Shown here: one piece after another, positions 56,174 to 64,000 of the stretch
How the letters are laid out: each line of letters opens with the position of its first letter
Position numbering within the stretch: the first letter of the stretch is position 1
Assembly (NCBI GenBank): GCA_031082205.1
Contig: JAVHLJ010000001.1
Span: 1 to 64,000, forward strand
Reading direction: 5' to 3'
DNA: 64,000 nt
From: Elusimicrobiales bacterium
GTDB lineage: Bacteria; Elusimicrobiota; Elusimicrobia; Elusimicrobiales; UBA9959
Notes under the pieces: generated by a model
What the model saw: the letters and a program-made list of their open reading frames with translations, nothing else
Told to the model about the DNA's origin: nothing
Database searches by the model: none
Translations under genes and position numbers: made by a program

Positions 56174-57046
56174 ATGGCCTACGCTTTCATCGTGAATCCG
56201 AACGCGGGCACCCGCGGGGCCGCGTCCGCCGAAATGATAGCCGGCGAAATGTCCGGAAGGCGGCTGGACTACCGCATCTTCTTCACCGAACGGCCCGGCC
56301 ACGGCCGGGACCTGGCCAGGGAGGCCATAGTCGCCGGGTTCGACACCCTCGTGGCGGTCGGGGGCGACGGCACCATACGGGAGACCGCCGAACCGCTGAT
56401 AGGCAGGGAGAGGACGCTGGGAATAATCCCCTGCGGTTCCGGCAACGGCCTGGCCCGCAACCTCCACATACCGCTGGACCCGGCCGAGGCCCTGAAGGGA
56501 ATCCTCTCCTGGAAGCCTCGCCGCATAGACACCGGCCTGGCCGACGGCAAACCGTTCTTCTGCGCCGCCGGCGTGGGCCTGGACGCGCGCGTCGCCAGGC
56601 GCTTCAATTCGCCGGGCGGAGCGAGGGGGATCCTGCCTTACGTCGCCCACGCTCTGTCCGAGTTCCTGACCTATAAGCCCGAGCCGCTGGTCATAACGAC
56701 GGCCGGAAAGCGCGTGGAGACCTCCCCGCTCGTGGCGGCCGCCATGAACGGCCGACAGTACGGCGGCGGCGCGCTGCTGGCGCCGGGAGCCTACATAGAC
56801 GACGGCCTGCTCAACCTGGTCACGGTCAAAAAGGCCGGCTTCTTCGCCACAATGTCGGCCCTGCCCGCTTTTTTCGCCGGCCGTATCGATTCCAGGCCGG
56901 ACCTGGTGCAGAGCTTCACCGCCCGGGCGCTGGAGATACACTGCGCGCCGGGGACGCCGTACCACCTGGACGGCGAGGATTTCGAATCGGCGGGGACCAT
57001 ACGCATCTCGCTGCTCCCCGCTTCGCTTTCGGTACTGGCGCCCTGA
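56174..57046 (+). CDS. Diacylglycerol kinase / YegS family lipid kinase
   Basis: ATG 56174 gives 290 residues. DAGK catalytic motifs: YAFIVNPNAGTRG, TLVAVGGDGTIRETAEPL, LGIIPCGSGNGLARNL, and later ISRKP-like CSALPAF region replaced by GGGALLAPGAYIDDGLLNLVTV. It phosphorylates a lipid such as diacylglycerol or a sphingoid-type base. The DAGK_cat core and the late beta domain are both present, so it should be active. Confidence 0.9.
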   Translation: MAYAFIVNPNAGTRGAASAEMIAGEMSGRRLDYRIFFTERPGHGRDLAREAIVAGFDTLVAVGGDGTIRETAEPLIGRERTLGIIPCGSGNGLARNLHIPLDPAEALKGILSWKPRRIDTGLADGKPFFCAAGVGLDARVARRFNSPGGARGILPYVAHALSEFLTYKPEPLVITTAGKRVETSPLVAAAMNGRQYGGGALLAPGAYIDDGLLNLVTVKKAGFFATMSALPAFFAGRIDSRPDLVQSFTARALEIHCAPGTPYHLDGEDFESAGTIRISLLPASLSVLAP

Positions 57047-57071
57047 TCCCGCAGGCCGCCAGGGGGGGACC

Positions 57072-58106
57072 ATGTCCGACACGAAACTGCGATCCGAGGC
57101 CCGTCTTTACCGGCCGCTGCCCGGCGGGGACGTCCTTTGCCTGGCCTGCGCTCACCGCTGCCGTATTTCCGAGGGGAAGAGCGGGCTTTGCGGCGCCCGC
57201 GTCAACGCCGGCGGCCGGCTGATGGCCCCCTACGGCTGGACAGCCGCCCTCTCGGCCGACCCGGTCGAGAAAAAACCCTTCTTTCACGCGCTGCCCGGGG
57301 CGCTGACGCTTTCCTTCGGCATGTACGGCTGCAATTTCCGCTGCTCTTTCTGCCAGAACCACGAGCTGGCCGACCGCGCCGCGGCGGCCCGGCCGCCTCA
57401 CGCCGAACCGGTCTCCCCTGACCGGATAGCGGCGGAGGCCCGCCGCCTGGGGGCGCGCATGCTCGTCTCCACCTACAATGAGCCGCTTATAACCGCCGAG
57501 TGGGGCACGGCGGTGCTCGCGGAAGGCAAAAAGGCCGGCCTGGCCGGGGCTTTCGTCTCCAACGGCTACGCCACCCCCGAGGCGCTGGACTTCCTCCGTC
57601 CGTCGGTGGACTGCTTCAAGGTGGACCTTAAATTCTTCCGCGAGGAGACTTATGCCAAGGTGGCCGGCGCCCGTTTGGAGCCGGTGAAGACGGCCATACG
57701 CCTGATGCTTGAGAAGGGGTTCTGGGTAGAGGTGGTTACGCTGCTTATCCCCGGCCTGAACGATTCACGGGAGGAGATCTCGGAAATGGCGGCCTTCCTG
57801 GCTTCGCTGTCCAAGGATATGCCCTGGCATATCACCGCTTTCCACCCGTCGCACCTGATGACGGACCGCCCCCGGACTTCGGCGGCGGCGCTGGAGAAAG
57901 CCTGCGAGGCCGGCCTGGCCGCCGGGCTCAGATACGTTTACACCGGCAACGTTCCCGGGGGCCGGCAGGACACGCTGTGCCCGTCATGCGGGGAGACGAT
58001 CATCGGACGGGAAGGGTACGCGGTCATTAAGGACCGGCTTTCCGGCAGAGGCGCCTGCGGGGTTTGCGGAACGGCGATAGCGGGCTTCTGGGGTCCTAGA
58101 ACCTGA
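57072..58106 (+). CDS. AmmeMemoRadiSam-system radical SAM enzyme (AmrS-like)
   Basis: 344 residues. After an N-terminal zinc-type CLACAHRCRISEGKSGLCGARVN region comes the radical SAM motif CNFRCSFCQN, with FGMYG before it and STYNEPLI, DCFKVDLKF after it. The C-terminal CPSC...CGVCG pair is a second metal site. This matches the AmrS family, normally encoded with MEMO and AMMECR1 domain proteins; neither partner is in this window. The reaction is unknown for the family. Confidence 0.88.
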   Translation: MSDTKLRSEARLYRPLPGGDVLCLACAHRCRISEGKSGLCGARVNAGGRLMAPYGWTAALSADPVEKKPFFHALPGALTLSFGMYGCNFRCSFCQNHELADRAAAARPPHAEPVSPDRIAAEARRLGARMLVSTYNEPLITAEWGTAVLAEGKKAGLAGAFVSNGYATPEALDFLRPSVDCFKVDLKFFREETYAKVAGARLEPVKTAIRLMLEKGFWVEVVTLLIPGLNDSREEISEMAAFLASLSKDMPWHITAFHPSHLMTDRPRTSAAALEKACEAGLAAGLRYVYTGNVPGGRQDTLCPSCGETIIGREGYAVIKDRLSGRGACGVCGTAIAGFWGPRT

Positions 58107-58557
58107 AAAGGTCCGTGGGGGAGTCCCGCCAGGGATTATCCGATTCCTTCTGGAATACCGCCGGCAGGGCGCCCAGCAGGAAAGACGCGGCCAGCGGGAG
58201 CCAGGCCAGCCAGTAAGCCTCGAACCTGCTCCTGGCGGCCAGCGGGGCGAAAACGAATATAGTCACGAAAAGAGCCGCCAGCACGGTGGAGAGGGTGAGG
58301 GCCCGGCTGCGGTGCGAATGCTGGAAGAGGGACGCGAGATAATACTGGGAGAGAGCGGTAACGGCGGCGATGAAGGCGAAGGCGGCCGAATCCAGCGCCA
58401 GCGGCCCGGGACACGCTCCTTCGGAACAGAAAGGCCGCGCGGCAAAGCTCACGGCCAGTATAAGCAGCCCCGCCAGCACCACCTGCACCAGCAGCAGCAG
58501 CCCCGATAGAGCCGAGTAAGCCAGCGCGGCGGCGAAAGCCCTCTCAGCCGCCCGCAT
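58096..58557 (-). CDS. Small four-helix membrane protein of unknown function
   Basis: 153 residues with four hydrophobic segments (ALSGLLLLVQVVLAGLLILAVSFAA; AFAFIAAVTALSQYYLASLF; LSTVLAALFVTIFVFAPLA; WLAWLPLAASFLLGALPA) and a hydrophilic C-terminus ending TDLFRF. No family is recognised. It overlaps era by 14 bases upstream and the convergent AmrS gene by 11 bases, so it is part of the era transcript. Confidence 0.7.
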   Translation of the reverse strand: MRAAERAFAAALAYSALSGLLLLVQVVLAGLLILAVSFAARPFCSEGACPGPLALDSAAFAFIAAVTALSQYYLASLFQHSHRSRALTLSTVLAALFVTIFVFAPLAARSRFEAYWLAWLPLAASFLLGALPAVFQKESDNPWRDSPTDLFRF

Positions 58558-59464
58558 TCTCCCTCCTCTCCTTTAAAAAGACCGGATCGTTCTCCCAGCC
58601 TTTCGTCACTTTTATCGTTATCTCCAGGTCCGCCGGCCTGCCGAGCAGCTTCTCCAGTTTCGCCCTGGAATTCTCGCGCAGCCTGCGGATGGCGCGTCCG
58701 CCCGCGCCGAGCAGTATCGGCTTCAGCGAGGCCCGGCTGACGTGCACCACCGCGTGCACGAAGTCGGGCCGGCCCGCCTCTTCCCTGAAATGGTCCACCT
58801 CCACGGCGCAGCAGTACGGTATCTCGTCGGAGAAGAGGAGGAAGAGTTCCTCGCGCACGATCTCGCCCGCGTAGAAGCGCTCCCAGCGGTCGGTGGACTG
58901 GTCGGTCGGGTAATAGGGCGGATGCTCCGGCAGGCCGGCCAGTATGGTCCTGCGCAGTTCCCTCAGGCCGTCGCCGTTGAGCGCGGAGATCGGGAACACC
59001 CCCGCGATCGAAGGCAGCAGCCCCTTGTGGAACTCCACGGCCGCGGCGACCGCGGCCTGGTCCTTCACCTGGTCCATCTTGTTGACCAGCAGATAGAGAG
59101 GGATCTTAAGCCCGGCCAGGCGCTCCAGGTGCTCCCGCTTCTCGGGCGGCGGCACCCGGGGCTCGGTTATCAGCAGGGCCAGGTCCGCGTCCTCGTTGAG
59201 GGCGCGGGAAATGTCGCCGGCCATCCCTTTCTCGAAGAGATTGCGCGGCTTGAGCATCCCCGGGGTGTCGATGAAGACGGCCTGGAAGCCCTTGCCGTTG
59301 AGTATGCCCAGCACGCTGTCGCGCGTGGTCTGCGGGCGGGGGGAAACTATGGAAAGACGGAAACCGCAGAGGGTGTTGAGCAGGGTGGACTTGCCCGCGT
59401 TGGGCAGGCCGGCTATCGCCACGAAGCCGGCCTTGAACCCCGCGGGACCGCTGCCCTTTTCCAC
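58544..59464 (-). CDS. era: GTPase Era
   Basis: The track ORF is over-long; GTG 59464 gives 306 residues like E. coli Era (301). G1 GLPNAGKSTLLN, G3 DTPGM, G4 NKMDQV, G5 SALNGDG, and the KH domain GAGGRAIRRLRENSRAKLEKLLG. It binds 16S rRNA and aids 30S assembly. It starts five bases after the PPC-domain gene and is followed by an overlapping small membrane protein gene. Confidence 0.95.
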   Translation of the reverse strand: MEKGSGPAGFKAGFVAIAGLPNAGKSTLLNTLCGFRLSIVSPRPQTTRDSVLGILNGKGFQAVFIDTPGMLKPRNLFEKGMAGDISRALNEDADLALLITEPRVPPPEKREHLERLAGLKIPLYLLVNKMDQVKDQAAVAAAVEFHKGLLPSIAGVFPISALNGDGLRELRRTILAGLPEHPPYYPTDQSTDRWERFYAGEIVREELFLLFSDEIPYCCAVEVDHFREEAGRPDFVHAVVHVSRASLKPILLGAGGRAIRRLRENSRAKLEKLLGRPADLEITIKVTKGWENDPVFLKERRENAGG

Positions 59465-59469
59465 CGGTC

Positions 59470-59919
59470 CTACTTGATGCAGATGGGATTGGCCCAGAGC
59501 GGCAGCTGGGTGGCCTTCTCGGTCTTGCGGACCTTGGGCTCGCCGCTGAGCTCCTGGATGGAGACCTCGCAGCTGAAGACGCGGGTGCCGGCCATCAGGT
59601 GGCCGCCCCAGGCCTTGCCCTCGCTGTCGGAGAACATTATGTGGACGTGTATCATCGGCTTGTCGTCGAAGATGCTGACATTGCCGTTGAGCGAGAGTAT
59701 CTCCAGCTCCCTGTCCAGGTTTATCTTGTTGTACTTCTTGGTCTTCTGGTCGTAGACGCCGAAGGTGGCGCGCTCCACGGCCCCTATGGCGCTGATGGTG
59801 CCGCACCTGATCTGGTGGTGCTGGCAGAAATGCTGTACGGCCAGCAGGAGGTCCTCCCCCTTGTGGATGCTGAATAAAAAAGTCCTTCCGGTGAGATAGG
59901 GTTTATCCTGTGGCAGCAT
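59470..59919 (-). CDS. PPC/DUF296-domain protein
   Basis: 149 residues. The domain LTGRTFLFSIHKGEDLLLAVQHFCQHHQIRCGTISAIGAVERATFGVYDQKTKKY ... MIHVHIMFSDSEGKAWGGHLMAGTRVFSCEVSIQEL is the PPC (DUF296) fold, with His residues (HVH, GGH) that bind a metal in prokaryotic members. Plant versions are AT-hook DNA-binding proteins; bacterial ones stand alone and are functionally uncertain. GGAGGAC precedes the start. Confidence 0.88.
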   Translation of the reverse strand: MLPQDKPYLTGRTFLFSIHKGEDLLLAVQHFCQHHQIRCGTISAIGAVERATFGVYDQKTKKYNKINLDRELEILSLNGNVSIFDDKPMIHVHIMFSDSEGKAWGGHLMAGTRVFSCEVSIQELSGEPKVRKTEKATQLPLWANPICIK

Positions 59920-59989
59920 GAGAAGTCCTCCCTAATAGCTTTGTCCCAATGATATTTTACAAAATTTAGGGGCCCGTAATGAAGCCTTG

Positions 59990-60019
59990 TTGACTTGTTC
60001 CGGAAGCAAGCAATATAAT
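59990..60019 (+). promoter_or_regulatory. Sigma70-type promoter for the aldolase gene
   Basis: TTGACT (59990-59995), 18-base spacer, TATAAT (60014-60019), 46 bases before ATG 60066. The leader contains GGCGC/GCGCC-type self-complementarity. It is divergent from the PPC gene. Confidence 0.72.
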
Positions 60020-60065
60020 GAGAACGGCGCGCCGCCTTTACCGGCGCCCCTTCCGGAGGATAAAA

Positions 60066-61043
60066 ATGCCCGTATCGTACAAAGAGCTCGGTTTCGTCAA
60101 CACCCGCGAGATGTTCAAGGCCGCCATGAAGGGCGGCTACGCCGTTCCCGCCTACAATTTCAACAACATGGAGCAGCTCCAGGCCATACTCACCGCCTGC
60201 TGCCGCTCGCGCTCGCCGGTGATACTCCAGCTCTCCAAAGGCGCCCGCGACTACGCCAACGCCACGCTGCTGCGCTGGATGGGCCGCGGCGCGATGGAGA
60301 TGATCAAGGAGTTCAAGGAGGGCCCGGTGCCGGTGGCCCTGCACCTGGACCACGGCGACACCTTCGAGCTCTGCAAGAGCTGCGTGGACAACGGCTTCTC
60401 CTCGGTCATGATAGACGCCTCGCACCACCCCTATGAGAAGAACGTCGAGATCACGAAGCAGGTCGTCGAGTACGCCCACAAGTACGACGTGACCGTCGAA
60501 GGCGAACTGGGCGTGCTGGCCGGCATCGAGGACGAGGTTTCCTCCGAACATTCGCATTACACCGACCCGGCGCAGGTGGAGGATTTCGTGAAGAAGACCG
60601 GCGTGGACTCGCTGGCCATCTCCATCGGCACCAGCCACGGCGCCTACAAGTTCAAGCTGAAGCCCGGCGAGAGCGTGCCGCCGCTGCGCTTCGATATCCT
60701 CGAGGAATGCGAGAAGCGCATCCCCGGCTTCCCGATAGTCCTGCACGGCGCCAGCTCCGTCCTGACGGACTATATCGACATGATCAACAAGTACGGCGGC
60801 AGGATGGAGAACGCCGTCGGCGTGCCGGCCGAGCAGCTGCGAAAGGCCGCCAAGAGCGCCGTCTGCAAGATAAACATAGACTCCGACGGGCGCCTGGTCA
60901 TGACCGCGGTCATCCGCAAGGTCTTCGCCGAGAAGCCCGCGGAGTTCGACCCGCGCAAGTACCTGGGGCCGGCCCGCGACGAACTGGTCAAGATGTATAT
61001 CGACAAGAACACCAACGTGCTCGGCTCGGCCGGGCGCGTTTAA
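60066..61043 (+). CDS. fba: Class II fructose-bisphosphate aldolase
   Basis: ATG 60066 follows GGAGG and gives 325 residues. Class II features: VPAYNFNNMEQLQAI, VALHLDHGDTFE with the zinc His and catalytic Asp, VMIDASHHPYEKN, VEGELGVLAGIEDEV, and LAISIGTSHGAYK with zinc His. The late INIDSDGRLVMTAVIRKV matches the sugar-phosphate binding end. It splits fructose-1,6-bisphosphate in glycolysis/gluconeogenesis; tagatose-bisphosphate aldolases share the fold, so specificity is by majority. Confidence 0.9.
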   Translation: MPVSYKELGFVNTREMFKAAMKGGYAVPAYNFNNMEQLQAILTACCRSRSPVILQLSKGARDYANATLLRWMGRGAMEMIKEFKEGPVPVALHLDHGDTFELCKSCVDNGFSSVMIDASHHPYEKNVEITKQVVEYAHKYDVTVEGELGVLAGIEDEVSSEHSHYTDPAQVEDFVKKTGVDSLAISIGTSHGAYKFKLKPGESVPPLRFDILEECEKRIPGFPIVLHGASSVLTDYIDMINKYGGRMENAVGVPAEQLRKAAKSAVCKINIDSDGRLVMTAVIRKVFAEKPAEFDPRKYLGPARDELVKMYIDKNTNVLGSAGRV

Positions 61044-61094
61044 GCCGGGAGAACGGACAGGAACGCCCGGCCGCGCGCCGGGCTTTCCATTTGT

Positions 61095-62351
61095 ATGGAG
61101 AAAGAAGCCGACATCATAATAGTGGGCGCCGGAGCTTCCGGGCTGGCGGCGGCCGTCGAGGCCGCCAGGGCCGGCGCGCGGGTGCTGGTCCTCGAGAAGA
61201 ACCATGTGCCCGGCCGCAAGGTGCTCTCCACCGGCTCCGGCAAATGCAATTTCTCCAACCTCGAAGTGGGCCCGGCGGATTATAACGCCCCCGCGCGCCC
61301 TTTCATCAGGAAGGCCCTGGCCGCCCTGCCGCCGGCGGAGGTCCGCGCTTTTTTCGAAGGGCTCGGCCTGCTCTGGTCGGAGGGGGAGAACGGCCGCCTT
61401 TTTCCGCGCTCCCTGCGCGCGCAGGACGTGGTCGCGCTGCTCGTCAACGAACTGGCTTTCCGCGGGGGCAGGGTCGCGACGCTTGCCGAGGTTCACGAAA
61501 TAAAGGCCGCGGCCGGCGGCTTCGAAGTGCGCGCGAGGAAAGTGCCGCCGAAATGGGACAAAAAGGCCTCCGGGGGGGACCCGGTGGTCCTGCGCGCGCG
61601 CCGCGTGATACTGGCCGCCGGCGGAGCGGCCTATCCGCAGATCGGCGGTGGGGAAGGCGGCTACGCGCTGCTGAAATCCCTGGGGCACGAGGTGTCCGCC
61701 CTCTCGCCCTCGATCGTCCCCTTGCGCACGCTCAAGCCGCCGCCGAAGGAACTGGACGGCGTGCGCCTGGCCGCCGCTCTTGAACTCATCTCCGGGGACC
61801 GGGTACTGGCGGAGTCGGCCGGAGAACTTCTTTTCACCTCCTACGGCCTGTCGGGCCCGGCCGTTCTGGACCTTAGCCGGGCCGCAGTCGCGGCCCTCGG
61901 CGCCGACCCTGTTTCCATCGATGCGGATTTTTTCCCCGAGATCACGGCGCCGGCGCTTGAAAAGACGCTGGAGTCGCGCGCCCGGGCCTTCGCCGGCCGG
62001 CCTTTCTCCCATTTCGCCGCCGGATTGCTGAACGACAAAGTCCTCAAGGCCGCCGCGGCCCGGGCCGGAATTATCTGGGACGCCCCGGTCGGGCCGGTGC
62101 AGGCCTTCGCCCGCGAGCTGAAGAACTTTGCCGCGGGGGTGGCCGGGCCGCTGGGCTTCGAGGACGCCATGGTAACGGCCGGAGGCTGCGCCCTGGCGGA
62201 GATAGCGCCGGCGACCTTCGCCTCCAAAAAGACGCCCGGGCTCTACGTAACCGGCGAACTGCTGGACGTGGACGGCCGCTCCGGCGGCTTCAACCTGCAT
62301 TTCGCCTGGACCTCGGGCATACTGGCCGGCCGCGCCGCCGCGCGTTTTTGA
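61095..62351 (+). CDS. BaiN/HI0933-family FAD-dependent oxidoreductase
   Basis: 418 residues. N-terminal Rossmann IIIVGAGASGLAAAVEAARAGARVLVLEKN, then the family mark PGRKVLSTGSGKCNFSN, LAAGGAAYPQIGGGEGGYALLKSLGHEVSAL, LFTSYGLSGPAVLDLSRA, and the C-terminal VTAGGCALAEIAPATFASKKTPGLYVTGELLDVDGRSGGFNLHFAWTSG. These motifs define the HI0933/BaiN flavoproteins. The physiological substrate in most bacteria is unknown. Confidence 0.93.
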   Translation: MEKEADIIIVGAGASGLAAAVEAARAGARVLVLEKNHVPGRKVLSTGSGKCNFSNLEVGPADYNAPARPFIRKALAALPPAEVRAFFEGLGLLWSEGENGRLFPRSLRAQDVVALLVNELAFRGGRVATLAEVHEIKAAAGGFEVRARKVPPKWDKKASGGDPVVLRARRVILAAGGAAYPQIGGGEGGYALLKSLGHEVSALSPSIVPLRTLKPPPKELDGVRLAAALELISGDRVLAESAGELLFTSYGLSGPAVLDLSRAAVAALGADPVSIDADFFPEITAPALEKTLESRARAFAGRPFSHFAAGLLNDKVLKAAAARAGIIWDAPVGPVQAFARELKNFAAGVAGPLGFEDAMVTAGGCALAEIAPATFASKKTPGLYVTGELLDVDGRSGGFNLHFAWTSGILAGRAAARF

Positions 62352-62417
62352 CGCCCGTCAAAGACAAACCCTCTCCCAACTGTTACCATATAGGCGACGG
62401 TTCACAGGGGAGGCAGA

Positions 62418-62969
62418 GTGAAACTCATTCTAGTTACTGTTCTTATGGCGGCGGCCATGCCGCTTAAAGCCGGGGAGACGGCCATGGAGTCGCTCCGCTC
62501 GGTAGCCTTCGACATTCCCGCGGCGGCGCTGCCGGCGGCGCCGGAGCCGGCCGAAACCAGGGAAGTGAAGCCGGACGGCCTCTACCGCGCTTACTGCTGG
62601 GGCCGCGCCCCGCACGAGAAGGCCGACGCCGAGGGCATGCCCGCCTCTTTCTGCGTCTCCTCTTTCCGGGTGCAGCTCAGGCCCGATTCCTCCGCTTTCC
62701 TGGTCCTGGACGGCGAGATCTCCGGCGAATACCCGATGCAGGTGAAGTTCATCGGCGACGGGCTCTACACCGGCACGGCCGCGGTTTTCCGCCGCTACAA
62801 GGGTTCCGCCTGCACCGAGGGCACGGACGCCGTGATAGAGATAACCGTCAGGATGGACGCGCGCGGCGCCATAATCGAGGAGCCGTCGGTCAGGGCTTTC
62901 TACGGCACCAGCTGGGACGTCTGCCATTCCGGCTGGGACTATACCGAGATATTCTACTCCCGCCGCTGA
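62418..62969 (+). CDS. Secreted hypothetical protein
   Basis: 183 residues, GTG start after GGGGAGG. Signal peptide MKLILVTVLMAAAMPLKAGE, then a mature beta-rich domain with four Cys (YRAYCWG, ASFCVSS, GSACTEG, WDVCHSG), enough for two disulfides. I do not recognise a family. A terminator follows. It is probably periplasmic or exported. Confidence 0.7.
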   Translation: MKLILVTVLMAAAMPLKAGETAMESLRSVAFDIPAAALPAAPEPAETREVKPDGLYRAYCWGRAPHEKADAEGMPASFCVSSFRVQLRPDSSAFLVLDGEISGEYPMQVKFIGDGLYTGTAAVFRRYKGSACTEGTDAVIEITVRMDARGAIIEEPSVRAFYGTSWDVCHSGWDYTEIFYSRR

Positions 62970-62988
62970 TAGCAGCTCGCGCCAGGGG

Positions 62989-63020
62989 AAGGGCCGTCCG
63001 CTAATGCGGACGGCCCTTTT
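62989..63020 (+). terminator. Intrinsic terminator
   Basis: AAGGGCCGTCCGC (62989-63001), loop TAAT, GCGGACGGCCCTT (63006-63018) then TT. The long perfect stem with a short T-tract ends the secreted hypothetical gene. Confidence 0.82.
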
Positions 63021-63085
63021 CTTTGTCGCGCATTAATTTATATCCTTAAAACCGGCGCAAATCACTCTAAAGGCGGACTTATCCG

Positions 63086-64000
63086 ATGAACTTCAAGAAC
63101 ACTCTCTATTCCAGGCTCGAGCGCTACTGCAGGGTGGACACACAGGCGGACCCGGACTCCAAGACCTTTCCCTCCACCAAAAAGCAGCTGGTCCTGCTCA
63201 AAATGCTGGCGGCCGAGCTCAGGAAGATAGGCGCGAAGAAAGTGAAGATGGACCGCTGGGCTTACGTGACGGCCGAATTGCCCGCCACCGTGAAAGGCAA
63301 AAAGCCGGCCATCGGCTTCCTGGCCCACGCCGACACCTCGCCCGACGCCTCCGGCGCCGGCGTAAGGCCCCAGGTGCACAGAGCCTGGAAGGGCGGCGAT
63401 ATCGTTATAAGCCGCCGGCACGGCGTTATTCTGAATAAGAAGAACTGTCCCGAACTGGCCGGCAGGGAGGGGGAGGACATAGTGACCGCCTCGGGCGATA
63501 CGCTGCTGGGCGCCGACAATAAAGCCGGGCTGGCGATAATAATGACCGTCGCCGAATACCTGCTAAAGAACCCCTCGATCCCGCACGGTACGCTGAAGAT
63601 AGGTTTCACCCCGGACGAGGAAGTGGGACAGGGCGTAAAACATTTCGACGTGAAGGCCTTCGGCGCCGACTACGCCTACACCGTGGACGGAGACGTGGCC
63701 GGCACCATAGAAGAAGAGACCTTCAACGCCGACGCCGTGAAGATAGAGATAAAGGGCAAGAGCGTCCACCCCGGCACGGCCAAGAACGCGCTGGCCAACG
63801 CCCTGCGCGTGGCGGCCGACATCGCCGCCTCCTGGCCGGAGAACATGCTGCCCGAGACCACGGAGAAGCGCGAAGGCTTCATCATGTTCACCGACCTTTC
63901 GGCCGGCATAGAGAAGGCGGAACTGACCGGCATAGTCCGCGAGCACGACTTGAAGAAACTTAAAGCGATGGAAAGGCAGCTCGAAGCCATAATAGCCGCC
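63086..64000 (+). CDS. pepT: Peptidase T (tripeptide aminopeptidase), 5' part (end outside window)
   Basis: 305 codons are open to the window edge; the ORF track omits it because there is no stop. AGGCGGA precedes ATG 63086. M20B zinc motifs: IGFLAHADTSPDASG (first His/Asp), LLGADNKAGLAII (bridging Asp), FTPDEEVGQG (catalytic Glu pair), YTVDGD. The inserted dimerisation domain begins at NADAVKIEIKGKSVHPGTAKNALANALRVA. It removes N-terminal residues from tripeptides in the cytoplasm. About 100 C-terminal residues are missing from view. Confidence 0.93.
   Translation, partial: MNFKNTLYSRLERYCRVDTQADPDSKTFPSTKKQLVLLKMLAAELRKIGAKKVKMDRWAYVTAELPATVKGKKPAIGFLAHADTSPDASGAGVRPQVHRAWKGGDIVISRRHGVILNKKNCPELAGREGEDIVTASGDTLLGADNKAGLAIIMTVAEYLLKNPSIPHGTLKIGFTPDEEVGQGVKHFDVKAFGADYAYTVDGDVAGTIEEETFNADAVKIEIKGKSVHPGTAKNALANALRVAADIAASWPENMLPETTEKREGFIMFTDLSAGIEKAELTGIVREHDLKKLKAMERQLEAIIAA

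Noticed and set aside
59784-62300. 838-aa minus-strand ORF across fba and the flavoprotein
   Set aside because: Crosses a divergent promoter region and two well-supported plus-strand genes; shadow.

Overview
The window looks like a chromosomal segment of a high-GC, diderm (Gram-negative-type) bacterium. The evidence is a near-complete lipid A/KDO/heptose and LPS-export gene set (lptB, lptA, lptC, kdsD, kdsA, kdsB, hldA-type kinase, gmhB, lpxK, waaA, two family-9 heptosyltransferases), type IV pilus genes, lipoproteins with lipoboxes and a PorV-type outer-membrane barrel. Gene content and style (FlgD-like C-terminal sorting domains, PorV, LPP20/FlgT-like lipoproteins, compact ATGA-linked operons) fit an Elusimicrobiota-like or other deep-branching diderm lineage. 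That placement is inference from general knowledge, not a computed phylogeny. Isoleucine codons are mostly ATC and ATA with very few ATT, odd for such GC-rich DNA.

Layout. 1-8.2 kb (+): type IV pilus/type II secretion block: PilP-like fragment, secretin, assembly ATPase, inner-membrane platform protein, four prepilin-like proteins, and a secreted HExxH protease-like protein. 8.2-12.7 kb (-): uvrA and nadB. 12.7-16.5 kb (+): flippase-like membrane protein, gamma-carbonic-anhydrase-like protein, response regulator, HhH-GPD DNA glycosylase, TPR protein, ending at a strong terminator shared with the facing operon. 16.5-30.5 kb (-): a run of about 18 mostly overlapping genes for LPS core and lipid A synthesis and export, with pyrG embedded; it includes a probable DUF4254-like protein split over two genes and a 505-residue protein with one and a half GT9 domains. 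30.5-35 kb (+): a small protein with a FlgD-like C-terminus and a 1280-residue repetitive secreted protein. 35-46.5 kb (-): waaA, DUF374 acyltransferase, a MetH-activation-domain-like protein, secF-secD-yajC, tgt-queA, SpoIID-like, ruvB-ruvA-ruvC and yebC. 46.6-47.2 kb: tRNA-Arg(UCG), then about 500 bp without a credible gene but rich in perfect hairpins and copies of the tRNA 3' end. 47.2-54.7 kb (+): HEAT-repeat protein, large M4/M36-like protease with a C-terminal sorting-like domain, PorV-like barrel and two LPP20/FlgT-like lipoproteins, closed by a terminator. 54.7-64 kb (mixed): FecR-domain protein, unknown anchored protein, lipid kinase, AmrS-type radical SAM enzyme, small membrane protein, era, PPC-domain protein, class II fructose-bisphosphate aldolase, BaiN/HI0933-type flavoprotein, a secreted hypothetical protein and the 5' part of pepT.

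Most of the window is envelope biology: building LPS, exporting proteins (SecDF-YajC), assembling pili, and probably secreting proteins with C-terminal sorting domains through a PorV-associated (type IX-like) route. The most unusual items are the tRNA-adjacent structured repeat region, the split DUF4254-like pair and one-and-a-half heptosyltransferase in the LPS operon, the PorV/sorting-domain protease cluster, a REP-like palindrome between tgt and yajC, and several promoters so close to start codons that leaderless mRNAs are plausible. No CRISPR array, insertion sequence with transposase, or prophage was found.
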